Of a stretch of DNA of 64,000 nt, positions 54,363-64,000 are shown piece after piece (the first letter of the stretch is position 1; each line of letters begins with the position of its first letter). Both the position numbers and the translations under genes were made by a program. Source of the stretch: Ostreococcus mediterraneus (taxonomy: Eukaryota > Chlorophyta > Mamiellophyceae > Mamiellales > Bathycoccaceae); contig WMKK01000013.1 of NCBI GenBank assembly GCA_012295225.1, forward strand, positions 1 through 64,000. Direction: 5' to 3'. Below the pieces are notes generated by a model. It did not search any database, was not told where the DNA came from, and saw only the letters and a list, made by a program, of their open reading frames with translations.

Positions 54363-57300
54363 AGGCGGTGGCGGTGCGCGGCGCGAGTCGCGGCGCGATG
54401 GTGAGCGCGGGGGTGATGATGGCGTTGGCGATCGGCGCGGTATGGGCTCGCGTGGAGACGGATGCGATGGCGCTGTACGTGCCGCGCGAGAGCGCCGCGC
54501 GACGAGAGTTGGATTGGTTTCGTGATGTGTTCGGGGATTCGCGCGCGCAGACGTTTGTGGTGAGGGCGAAGGATGGTGCGGTGTTGTTGTCGACGGAGGC
54601 GTTCTTGGAACTGCATGATTTTACGTCGTGGTTGTTTGATGTCGACGTGGATGTCGAAGGTCTCGGGGAGTTGAAGTTGGAGAACTTTTGTTACAAGGTG
54701 GTTGATAGCGCGCCGCACGCGCCGTGTTTTATGATTTCTCCGTTGGATTGTTTCGCGGAGGGAAATGTGTCCGTGGTCGGCGGGGAAAAGAATACAGATT
54801 TTGGCTCGTACGCGGCGAGAGCGTCGTATCGGGATTTTGACTTTGCCCGAGGGGCGTTTAACGCGACGTACGTCAAGAATTCGTGTCAGCAGTGGTTTAA
54901 TCTGCCTCTTCCGCAAAAGGTACTTTTTGGAGGATTACGAGAGGAGACTGGGAGTAGTGGTTTGAGCGCCGACGCGATGCGCGTCGCCATTCTCACGCGA
55001 GACGCGAAGAATCTTTTCAACGCAGGCATACAAAAATTCACGTTTGAACTCGAGCTCGCGCGCAAAGGGGACTTGATTGGGTGTCCGGCGTCTGGTCCAT
55101 CCTTGGATGACTGTTCTTGCGTGGAAGATTTTAACTTGTTTAAAGTCTTAGATTACGGTTGCGTGCCTGAAGGCGACGTTCCGCAGCCGGAGTCGTGCTG
55201 TAACTTCATGCGAGACTTACGCGCGCATCCGTGCATCGGCGCGCTGTGGTCATCCGATTCCACGCTCAACGCGCTCGGAAATCAGGTTTTAAAGACGTGC
55301 GGTCTGCCTGTCGTGCGCTTAGAGTCTCAATGCGCGACGCTTCCGGATGGATCGACGACAAACGCATCCGTAACGACGTTTCGCGTCGAAGATTTGAGCT
55401 CTACGCTTCCCATGAAAAATGTATTCACGTGTGGTTCGATGTTACGGTCGTTGCAAACATCGTGCCCGTTGATTGCCAGTGGTAATTATTCAGGCGCAGG
55501 CGCGTGCTGCGGCGCGGTTGAGGATTTCACCAAATCAAAATGTCATTGCGGCGAGATGCATTGCGGACCGATGCCGTGCGGCGACCTCTTTGCGATTGAC
55601 GGCGTCAAGCAAATCGTGCAGTTTTGCACGCTCAGTGGCTTCGAGACGCCAAATTTTGATACATGTGTCGCGGCTGGAGACACGTCAAACACTACCGAAG
55701 GCGTAGGCGCAATGCGAGGAAGCGTCGCTGAAGACGCTGTCGATGAACGCGAGCTCAAATTCGTCCCAAAACATCACAAGTATGCCCTCGCATCCATTGA
55801 AGACGCCGAACGCGTACTTCTCGATTGGGAATCTGCATGGCTGGGGCGAATTGAGGACAAGCTCGCCACCTATCGTCACATCGACATCGTGTACATGGCT
55901 GAACGAAGCGCTGAAGACGTCATCGCAAAAGCTAGCCGAGGCGCGTTTGGACTCATCGCCGTCGGCTACGCCATCGTCGCCGCGTACATTGTGACGTTTT
56001 TTGCGGTGTCTTCATCGCGTGGCGGCTCCGTCGGCGCGCGCGCGGCGCTTGAAGCCGTATGCGCTGTGGCGTTGTGTACATTTGGAGCTTTAGGCGCGGC
56101 GTCGTTGTTACGATTCATCTTCCCCAGCGTCACGTTCAACGCCGTGACGTTGCAAGTGTTGCCATTCTTGAGCCTCGGATTAGGCGTGAACGACTTCTTC
56201 GTCCTCGCCTCGCATGCTTCAAGCGCGGCTATTGAACACGAGCATGGCGAAGACGACGTCGAACGCGCGCTCCATGAAATGATGCGTCGTGGTGGATACT
56301 CGGTGACGCTATCGAGCGCGATGAATTTCGCGGCATTCCTCATCGGTGTCGTGTGCCCCGTGCCGCTCGTGCGCAATTTCACCATTCAAGGCGCGTGTGC
56401 GGTGGTGGCGAATTACGTCGGCGCGGCGTTCATCTTTACCGACATCATCTACAGGGACTTATCGCGACGTGCGAGACGACGGCGACAAGGCAGTGCGTTG
56501 TCGACGTCACCATCATCGACGTCTATGTCACGCGCGTCGTCATCATTCGCATTGCTCGCGACGGCGGCCAAGGCGAGCGTCGTTCGAGTTGGAATGTCAG
56601 CGATATCGCCTCGGCGAAGCGTCATCCTTCGAGTCACCGCGATTCTCGGCATTCTCACGTTTGCGATTCTGGCCATGATTGGTATTCCGCGCGTGCGTCT
56701 TGGATTAGAACTCAGCGACGTCGTGCCGCAAGATTCGTACGTGTACGATTTTGTGCTCGATGTTGAACGGCATTTTGGCACGACGCCGGTGTGGGTCGTG
56801 ATCAAGGATTTTAATTTCGCAACGCACGCCGAAGCGATGCGGCGGCTCGAGTTTGACTTTTTGAAAGTGCGCAACGTCGATAGCGAATACGAGAGCACCA
56901 ACTTTCTTCGCTATTACACTGAGCACACGGAAGCGCAAGTCGCGGCGGGTAAATCGTGTTCCCTGGACGAGACATTCTGGTATTACGATCCGTTGCGAAT
57001 GCGTCCGAGTGCCGATGTGTGCGCAAATGACGCCGCGGATGAAAACCAAACATTCATTTGTATGTTCAAATGTCTGAGCTACGAGCCGCAAGCGCGTCCA
57101 ACGTCGCCGTTAAATACGAATTCGTCGGACACGCGGTGCGTGTTTGGAAATGATGGCGAGCGGTCGACGTGTCATTGTCCGCATCGGGCTTTGTACACTC
57201 CAGCCGCGTTTACGCGCAATTTTAACGAGTTCCTCAATGGTGGTGAGCGCGGTGAGATTTCTCGAGCGTTCACGCGACTGAAAACCGACACAAGCAACGG

Positions 57301-58033
57301 TACAAGTGTAGAAGTATCAAGCGCGCGCATGTTGTTTTACGTTGAAGACGTGTTCACGCTTGAAGATAAACTAGCGCACGTACGCGACGCTCGATGGACG
57401 CTCGCGACGTCTGACGTCGTACTAAAGCACGGTGGCTCAGCTTTTGTTTTTGATTACGCCTTGTATGCGCTCAATGAGCAGTACATGGACATTCAAAGAA
57501 ACTTACTCGTGGCCATTTCCATCGCAATCGGCGTGGCCACGTGCGTGATGTACGTGATGCTGAACGATACCGTAACCACGCTCGTTTGCGCTGCGGTGCT
57601 GACGTTAATTCAGCTGGAGTTATACGGCGCGCTTTACTGGCTCGACATGAAACTCAACCCAGTGAGCTTTATCAATCTAGTCACCACAACGGGGGTGTCG
57701 GTCGAAATCGTCGCGCACATGGCTCGCGCGTATTCTGTCGCGACCGAACCCGATCGAACGTCTCGAGCGCTGCGCGCGTTTACCACTATGGCTCCCGCGC
57801 TCGCGAATGGCGCCTTCACGACGTTCCTCGGCATCTCGCCCGTGGCGTTCTCGAATTACGCATACTTTGTCAAGTACTTTTGGCTTCAATGGTGCGTCAT
57901 GCTCGCAGTGTCTCTCACGCACGGAATAGTCTTGGCGCCGATACTTTTATCGCTCATCGGAGAGACAGGCGTAGAGAAAGACGCAATCGCGACGATTGAC
58001 TGCGATGGCGTCGACACCCATGATCACCCATGA
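54257..58033 (+). CDS. NPC1/Patched-like transporter with sterol-sensing domain
   Basis: 1258 aa from ATG at 54257. An RND-superfamily protein. After one N-terminal helix (MVSAGVMMALAIGAVWA) comes a large Cys-rich luminal domain (CPASGPSLDDCSCVEDFNLF, GDVPQPESCCNFMRDL, and many Cys pairs) as in the middle luminal domain of NPC1. The sterol-sensing block is about 570-760 (AVGYAIVAAYIVTFFAVSSS, LPFLSLGLGVNDFFVLASHA, AMNFAAFLIGVVCPVPLVRN). A second luminal domain and a second helix block end it (KLNPVSFINLVTTTGVSVEI). The NPC1 N-terminal cholesterol-binding domain is absent. The usual GVDN motif reads GVND here. Sterol or lipid export from an endomembrane is likely by family. Confidence 0.9.
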
Positions 58034-58284
58034 TCGATATCGTCGCCGACATCCACATTCCACATCCGCGACGTCGCGGCGCGTCGCGGCCGCGTCGTGG
58101 CCATACCATACGTCGAATGTCCGACGACTTACAAATCAGTACACACATCCCTAAATCCACCTTATACGTGTCACGCGCACGTGTTCCACCTTTGTAATAC
58201 GCCAGAAGGATCCAGGATGTACAGCATAAAGCAAAACCTGTACATGGCTGAGGCTAATACGCCAGACGTCGACTCGCGCGCGCG

Positions 58285-59169
58285 ATGGCGACGACGATGG
58301 GTGGTGCGGTGCACGCATCGCACACGCGCGTGACGCATCGTTTTCATCCGTCTCGCGCGTCGGTGTCGCGCAGCGGATGCCGCCGCGCGTCGTCACCGTC
58401 GTCGACGAGGAGGACGGTGGCGACGGCGGCGTTTCCGCAGCCCGATGATTCGAGACAAATCATTCGCGGTAAAGCCGTGGCGGATAAGCTCAATGACACG
58501 TCGCTGTTCTTGATAGGCATCATGGGTACTGGGAAAAGCACCGTAGGCGCGGCGTTGGCCAAGGCGTTGGGGTATAATCACTTGGATACCGATGACGTGA
58601 TTAAGAGCGTGACCAAGAAGACGGTGGCTGAGGTGTTCGCGAGCGTGGGCGAACAAGAGTTTCGTGCGTTGGAGACGATGATCTTAGCCGAAGTTGCGGC
58701 GTATAAGCGCTGTGTGATTAGTACCGGAGGCGGGATTGTGTGCGAGAAGACGAACTGGATGCACTTGCATAATGGTGTGACGTTGCGATTGACGGCGGAT
58801 AACGCGTTGTTAGCCGACCGCTTGTACGCCGACGGCGTGGATAAGCGTCCGTTATTGCAAGAGAGCGTGAGCGAGAATTCGAGTGGGGATGAAGCAGCGA
58901 TTAAGGCTGAGATTATCAAAAAGTTAGAAGCGTTATTGACGACGCGTGAGGTGATGTACAAGCAGGCGGATATTACCATTCCGCTCGGGTCGAGAGACGA
59001 CGCGGGCGCGCCAGTCAACGTCGTCGTCGATCGCATCTTAGACGCGCTCGATTCACGCGTGGACGAAGATGCCAAGCAAGAAAAGCTCAAGAAGGCGCCC
59101 GAGGCTGGCGACATCACCGTGACTGATCCGCGCGGTGAACTCGGACCCAAGCCCGACGGTCGCGCGTAG
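58285..59169 (+). CDS. shikimate kinase, plastid
   Basis: 294 aa from ATG at 58285. Phosphorylates shikimate with ATP in the pathway to aromatic amino acids. A transit peptide of about 60 residues (Arg/Ser/Thr-rich) precedes the P-loop fold. Motifs: SLFLIGIMGTGKSTVGAALA (Walker A), NHLDTDDVIKS (shikimate-binding Asp), EQEFRALETMILAEVAAYKR (Arg of the EFR motif), CVISTGGGIVCEKTNW (conserved GGG), and DKRPLLQESVSE (lid Arg). All binding residues are present. A charged C-terminal tail of about 30 residues is not typical. Confidence 0.95.
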   Translation: MATTMGGAVHASHTRVTHRFHPSRASVSRSGCRRASSPSSTRRTVATAAFPQPDDSRQIIRGKAVADKLNDTSLFLIGIMGTGKSTVGAALAKALGYNHLDTDDVIKSVTKKTVAEVFASVGEQEFRALETMILAEVAAYKRCVISTGGGIVCEKTNWMHLHNGVTLRLTADNALLADRLYADGVDKRPLLQESVSENSSGDEAAIKAEIIKKLEALLTTREVMYKQADITIPLGSRDDAGAPVNVVVDRILDALDSRVDEDAKQEKLKKAPEAGDITVTDPRGELGPKPDGRA

Positions 59170-59698
59170 TTCCTTTTAATTCATTCATTCATTCATTCAT
59201 CACGGCGCGTTCGAGTCCGTCGCATGTGTGCAAACTTTTAAACGACAGCATGTTAGATCTAAAACGTACACACATTACGCATAAAAACCACTGATGTCCG
59301 CGATAAAACCTATGCGATTAACAATAGCATACTCATAAGATCACATAGACCCATAGTACGATAATGGCTGCACAGTCGGGGACGCACGTAAAGTCGGACA
59401 TTCGGCGCGTCCGTGACGTTGCGCTAGGGCTTTCAAGTGGCGCGATCGCGTCGAACGCTCCGTCTCTTTTCGACGCGCGACTTACATAAGTCACCCGCCG
59501 ACGTCGCTCAGCGCCGCACAAAAAGGTTCTCCTTCTTCGTGCGTGTCATACAGCACCTCAAAACACAGCACGCTCGTTCGTGTTAGTTTTTGATTTGAGC
59601 GCGCCTGGTCTTTACACGCCTAGGTAGCCCACCGCGATCCCTAGATCGCGTTTGTCGTCTTTAAACGGCGTTACGGAACACATAAAAGGCAACGAAAC
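59170..59698 (+). other. intergenic region upstream of uS13
   Basis: 529 bp including the ATTC repeat and the promoter of a ribosomal protein gene. A short inverted repeat, CGCGATC-CCTA-GATCGCG, lies near 59632-59649. No RNA gene recognised. Confidence 0.5.
59181..59200 (+). repeat. ATTC tetranucleotide repeat
   Basis: Five TCAT/ATTC units immediately after the shikimate kinase stop, in its 3' untranslated region. Confidence 0.9.
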
Positions 59699-60148
59699 AT
59701 GTCTTTAATTGTTGGCGATGACTTTCAACACATCATTCGTGTGTTGAACACCAACGTCGATGGTCGCGAGAAGGTTATGTACTCTTTGACGAAGATTCGC
59801 GGGATCGGCCGCCGATTTTCCAACTTGGTGTGCAAAAAGGCGGAAATTGACCTTGGTAAGCGCGCGGGTGAGTTGAGTGCGGCGGAGTTGGAATCTCTCA
59901 TGGTGATTGTTTCCAACCCGAGACAGTTCCGTATTCCGGACTGGTTCTTGAACCGTAAGCACGACATCAAGGATGGCAAGTTTTCGCAAATGGTGTCCAA
60001 CCAGTTGGATACGTCTTTGCGTAACGATCTCGAGCGTCTTAAGAAGATTAGAAACCACAGAGGTTTGCGTCACTACTGGCAAATCCGTGTCCGCGGTCAA
60101 CACACGAAGACCACGGGCCGGGGCAGACACGCTCGTGGTTCTGGATAA
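59699..60148 (+). CDS. 40S ribosomal protein S18 (uS13)
   Basis: 149 aa from ATG at 59699. Small-subunit head protein that contacts tRNA and the large subunit. Conserved blocks: [40 protein letters not shown] (helix-turn-helix), [53 protein letters not shown]. The tail RHARGSG differs from the usual basic end (GRTVGVSKKR), so the last seven residues are either diverged or affected by a base error. The rest is family consensus. Confidence 0.95.
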   Translation: MSLIVGDDFQHIIRVLNTNVDGREKVMYSLTKIRGIGRRFSNLVCKKAEIDLGKRAGELSAAELESLMVIVSNPRQFRIPDWFLNRKHDIKDGKFSQMVSNQLDTSLRNDLERLKKIRNHRGLRHYWQIRVRGQHTKTTGRGRHARGSG

Positions 60149-60353
60149 TATTGTTTTCACTAGCAAAACCTTTGAACAGAAACCGCGGTGTAATGAGAAC
60201 CTACTTCATCATTCATCTTCAAAATTTTTGCGTCGAAATGCGCTAGGTATGCTACTATACTACGTTACAATTATCATCACCACACGTGGCGCTAGCTGCC
60301 ACAGTGACCTCCTAAGGCGACATCGCTCACTATCCGACGGCAAAGACTAAACA

Positions 60354-60902
60354 TTATTGGCCTTGCGCTTGGCCCAAGGCATCCGCCGCCTGCGGCGGCA
60401 GCGGGAACAACAATTTCAATCGATATGCATCGGTGCCGCTCAAATAGTACCGACACAGTCGTTTATCCCGAATGAACCCCAACGATTGGTATAAACGCAA
60501 CGCGCCTTCATTCGTTGTCTCTGCTTCCAACGTGCATTCATCCGCTCCGGCGGCCCGCATCACCTCTAGCGCGCGCGTCACCAACGCGCTCCCAAGTTTC
60601 GCCTTTCTCGCGCGCTTATCTACGACTAACATGCCTATATAGCCTCTAAACATTTCACGGTGCTTATCAAGCTTGCACACGATCACTCCCACGCACTCGC
60701 GCTCGCCCGACATGGCTAAGAAGCAGAGCTCGGGCCAGTTGTTGAGAAAGTAGCGATAAGTGAACACCGAGTACGGTTCGCTCAGTTCGCGATCGATGAT
60801 GGCCGTGATGAGTGGAAGTTGCGTGTCTTCATCGGTGTATTGTTCGAACGTTATCGTGGACGGATCGATGACGTCGACCGATGACGACGCGGTCGTGCTC
60901 AT
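60354..60902 (-). CDS. N-alpha-acetyltransferase 30 (NatC catalytic subunit)
   Basis: 182 aa from ATG at 60902. NatC acetylates protein N-termini beginning Met-Leu/Ile/Phe. GNAT fold: LITAIIDRELSEPYSVFTYR, YFLNNWPELCFLAMSGEREC, VGVIVCKLDKHREMFRGYIG, MLVVDKRARKAKLGSALVTR (motif A for acetyl-CoA), TLEAETTNEGALRLYQSLGF and DKRLCRYYLSGTDAYRLKLL. These match NAA30/MAK3 along the whole domain, including the RYYL segment. It converges with uS13 (about 205 bp). Full length. Confidence 0.93.
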   Translation of the reverse strand: MSTTASSSVDVIDPSTITFEQYTDEDTQLPLITAIIDRELSEPYSVFTYRYFLNNWPELCFLAMSGERECVGVIVCKLDKHREMFRGYIGMLVVDKRARKAKLGSALVTRALEVMRAAGADECTLEAETTNEGALRLYQSLGFIRDKRLCRYYLSGTDAYRLKLLFPLPPQAADALGQAQGQ

Positions 60903-61016
60903 GCGGCGCGCGGTTGAGTCGCGTTCTGGGGACTACGTCTCGCCTCGAGGGCTTTATATCGGGGTCTCGTGAATGCACATTACAACCGCACCATCGTTAT
61001 CGCTATGTTTTAATCG

Positions 61017-63895
61017 TTATTTTCCTAACGCTACGGACATTTCGTCGAGGTCGGCTGCCACTTTTTTCAAGACTTCGACTGTGGGAATGTGCCAATTTTC
61101 AACGCGCTTGCGAATAGCGCACCATACTTCGCCGTGATGCGGATCAGCGCGAGCGCACCTCAGAGCGACAGCGTCTGCGGCAGCCTCGCCAGCGGTTTGC
61201 AACTCAAATTTGTAATAGCTCGCCCAGTGATCGCCAATGTCCGGCGCGATGGTCACTGCGCGGTTCCACCAACTGCGCGCCTTGTCGATTTTGCGGTCAT
61301 TCCAAAACAAAATTGCAATAGCGGCAATGATGAATGGATCATCGTCCCGTCGGCGTAACGCATCGACTGACTTAGACTTTCGTTGCGGTCGAGGCGCCAT
61401 TCGGACGGACTCAGCCAAGAGCAGGCCGCTATTCGGGCACTCTTGCAACGCGCGAGCGATTGTCGAGTCGGCGAGTTCGCCATTTCCGTGCGCGCGTTCT
61501 TGACGCACAGCGGCAAGCCATAAGTGCTCATTCGCAGGATTTTTCGAGCGCGCGGTTTCTAATATGATTCTCGCCTTTGATGTATTCCCGCGCTTGACTT
61601 CGAATTCAGCGAGGGCAATCCAAAGCGGCACGCTCGTTGGACACTTTTTCGTACCTTGCGCGTACGCATCTCGTGCCTTGATGTCGTCCGACCCCGCGCG
61701 TTCCTCGAGTTGGCCGAGCATGATCCAAAGCTTCCAAAATGTAGGAAACTTTTCCAAACCTTTATTCAGGAGTTCTCTTTCGGCATCAGTCGCCCCGGCT
61801 TCGCGTTCGACGAGGGCGGATTTCATCCACACGCGCGCGCTTTCTGTCAATCGTTCTCTCGCCTTGGCAAGCAACACTCTCGCGCGCTCGAGTTCGCCGT
61901 TTTCGAATTCAAGCTTGAAAGCAGCGAGCCATATCTCTTCTGAGTCCGGATTGGCATCGAACGCCGCTTGCAAAATCTCTCTCGCGCCGCTGACATCGCC
62001 ACCGAGCCACCGCTCTTTGGCGCCCATGAGCCACAGAATTTCGGCATTCGGACAAAACGTGACTGCCTTGCGTAGAATAGCATCGACCGCATCTGGCGTG
62101 CCAAACTGCTTCTCCAACATCGCCGCCTTGATCCACAATCCCTTCTTGTGAGAAAACCCGGAATCTAGAGCGTGGGCGTAAATAGCGCGCGCTGTTTCTG
62201 CGCCGCCGCGCTTCATGCACTCCTCGGCATCCGCCTTCCACGTACGCTTTTTATCCTCCTCTTCTACACCTTCGCCGATAGTGGCGTTGACGATCGCGCG
62301 ACACGTGGCGATGGAAGGAGGTTCGGACTTTTCCGCAATCTCCGCCTCTTTGATCCAGTTATCGCGATCAATCGTGACACCATGCGACTTGAGCGACTTG
62401 ACGGCTCGAGCGATGATTTTATCAATCATTTTTTCGTTGCCGTTGGCTTCTTCGAGTTTGGCGGCGGTAATCCAAATCTGTGGTTCGCGTGGGAGAGTCT
62501 CACGAGCCTTGTTTAATACTTTTCTGGCGTTTTCGCACGACTCTAAGCGAGCCAACGCGAGCCAGAGATCGACGTGTTGCGGACAACATTCTGTGGCGCG
62601 CGCGAGTAAGACTCGAGCGTCGTCCTCCGGGCTCAATTCCACGAGCGCCTTCCACAAACGCACCGAGTTGGGTACGTTTTCCAACGCACGCCGTAAAACC
62701 CGACGTTTACGTTCGTCTTCTTCTTCGAGCTGCGCGGCTTGCATCCAAATCTTTACGGAATTCGGTAGCGCTTGCACGCCTCGCGCTAAAATCGCCTTGC
62801 CATTTTCAGGCGTGTTCAAGCGCGCCGCCTCGATCCACACGTCTTCATTCTTCGGGCACGCATCGCATCCTTTCTGCATAAACACGCGCGCTTGTTGCAA
62901 TTTCCCCGCCAATTCTTCTAAGCGCGCCGCCGCAATCCAACCAGGGGCGTGTTTTGGGTTTGTGTTAATCACGCTCTTAAGCAACAACCTCGCCTTTTTG
63001 ATATCCGAAATCTCCGCCGCACTCGTAATTTTCTGCGCCCCCAAGTCGGTTAAATACCCCTTGGGGTCAATTGTCGTCTGCCCAGTCACCGAATCGCTCA
63101 ATCTGTCGAGTTTCAACCCAAGCACGGTTCCTCGACCTTCGCCGACGGCTGTTAAATCTTGCTCGCCGCCCTTCTCCTCCGCCAGCGCGCTCGTCGTCTC
63201 CTTCTCTGCCAGTGCCTTGGCTAACAGCGTATCCGGCGCCGGCATGAATCCTACATTCAATTTCTTCTTCTTGATCGTATAATCACCGATATCTGGAATC
63301 GCATCCCACTCGGCGTACGATACATCCTTCAAACCGCGCTTCAAGTCTCGAAACGTCGCCGCGATATTCGGGTTCCCCTCCCTAAACTTCTCCATTTCCG
63401 CCTTAGCCTTGGCCTCACGCGCATCCTTCCGGCGACTATCCATTCGCTCATCAATGCTCGCCCAAATCTCATCCGCTTCGGCATCATCATCGTCGTACGT
63501 CTGCGCGTCCCGGCCGAATAAACCGACTTCCCCGCCGTCGCCTCGCGCGCCTTCGCGCTCCTCACCGTCTTCACCATCTTCACCACCCACGGTCTGCGTC
63601 GCGATACGAACATCAAACGCACATATCTCGTCAGTCTCTCATCGTCGTCTCGCTCGCGCGCGCGCGCGAGAATGTATACGCGCGTCAACAATTCTCAGTC
63701 GCATTCATCCCTTCGCACCTGCACGCTTCCAACCGGCGCCTGTCCCGGCCCGATATCGCTCCGCGTCGTGAACCCGGCGGCACCGCGTCCGAGACCCGGC
63801 ACGTACCCCGGCGGCGGCGCGCTATCGCCGTACGGCGCCACGGGCGCGCGCAGATTGTGCGACATGAATGGCGTCACGCTGTGTGGTTGCGTCAT
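61017..63895 (-). CDS. pre-mRNA splicing factor PRP6 (two exons)
   Basis: Exons 63895-63719 and 63593-61017, phase 0, about 917 aa. PRP6 bridges U5 and U4/U6 in the tri-snRNP. Exon 1 encodes the family-specific start GDSAPPPGYVPGLGRGAAGF and TTRSDIGPGQAP. Exon 2 carries YDDDDAEADEIWASIDERMD, the N-terminal PRP1 region (NIAATFRDLKRGLKDVSYAE, WDAIPDIGDYT), then about 15-18 half-TPR (HAT) repeats such as HAPGWIAAARLEELAGKLQQ, AEILWLMGAKERWLGGDVSG, NPDSEEIWLAAFKLEFENGE and TFWKLWIMLGQLEERAGSDD. Most are complete. Length fits the family (about 940 aa in animals). Confidence 0.94.
63594..63718 (-). other. intron in PRP6 gene
   Basis: 125 bp, donor GTGCAG|GTGCGA and acceptor GACGCAG|ACCGTG, with a TTGAC branch-like motif inside. 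Joins PVGSVQ to TVGGEDG in phase 0. Confidence 0.85.
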
Positions 63896-63907
63896 AAAGC
63901 GCGCGCA

Positions 63908-63946
63908 ATGTCGGACGACGAGGACGCGAACGAGTCCGAATACGAG
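63908..63946 (+). CDS. first exon of a gene running off the window (partial)
   Basis: ATG at 63908 opens MSDDEDANESEYE, then GAG|GTACGC at 63946/63947 looks like a donor, after which the frame stops. It would encode a short acidic N-terminus, common in nuclear proteins. Its ATG is 12 bp from that of PRP6 on the other strand. Product not identifiable from 13 residues. Confidence 0.4.
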
Positions 63947-64000
63947 GTACGCGCGCGAGCGCGCGAGTGAGATGTGTGTGCGCGTGTGTGCGCGCGCGCG

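Noticed and set aside
1-64000. tRNA, rRNA and snRNA genes; old virus or retroelement copies
   Set aside because: No cloverleaf with A and B boxes, no rRNA segment and no reverse transcriptase, integrase or capsid-like frame was seen by eye; a covariance-model search could still find a small RNA.

Overview
The window looks like nuclear DNA of a very compact picoeukaryotic green alga, most probably Ostreococcus or a close Mamiellophyceae relative. Reasons: GC-rich, CpG-rich sequence; about 40 protein genes in 64 kb on both strands with gaps often of only 50-300 bp; mostly intronless genes plus a few short introns with plant-like GTRNGT donors and CTGAC/TTGAC branch-like motifs; plant and plastid enzymes (shikimate kinase, 3-isopropylmalate dehydrogenase, acetylornithine aminotransferase, PLATZ factor, many-repeat PPR protein) beside general eukaryotic ones. 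All assignments come from reading protein motifs; no database search was run.

Layout. 0-7 kb: a PIH1 (R2TP) protein, a secreted unknown, a MATH-BTB protein, acetylornithine aminotransferase and a Cys-rich membrane protein. 7-10 kb: an ADAM-like metalloprotease with disintegrin domain, divergent from the Cys-rich gene. 10-19 kb: a spliced PLATZ factor, a type II membrane glycosyltransferase-like protein, a GAT-UIM ubiquitin adaptor and a PPR protein. 19-20 kb: a 1.5 kb repeat-rich gap with two copies of a short dispersed element (third copy at 52.3 kb). 20-30 kb: leuB-type IPMDH, CTDSPL2-like phosphatase, MutY glycosylase, RAD6, coiled-coil protein, SF3A2, plastid membrane protein. 30-42 kb: ARP2, GNAT, C2-histidine phosphatase fusion, IPP isomerase, YIPF1/2-like and SEC22, aldose epimerase, a HAM1/TULIP-like lipid-binding candidate, a beta-propeller protein. 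42-54 kb: alpha/beta hydrolase, VPS24, CCCH protein, MMS19, an ANTH-kinase fusion, DUF1499 protein, a short Qb-SNARE-like protein. 54-64 kb: NPC1/Patched-like transporter, shikimate kinase, ribosomal protein uS13, NAA30, PRP6 and the first exon of a gene leaving the window.

Themes. Membrane traffic is well represented (GAT-UIM, YIPF, SEC22, VPS24, ANTH-kinase, SNARE, NPC1-like, and a phosphatase with NPF/DPF motifs), but genes are interleaved with unrelated housekeeping ones, so this is not an operon-like system. DNA maintenance genes (MutY with a PCNA-binding tail, RAD6, MMS19) also occur. Four spliced genes could be resolved exon by exon (PLATZ, SF3A2, YIPF1/2-like, PRP6); three of the introns lie near the start codon and two lie in genes for spliceosome components. 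The most unusual proteins are the ANTH-Raf-like kinase, the C2-histidine phosphatase with endocytic motifs, the ADAM-like protease and the SNARE with a long luminal tail.
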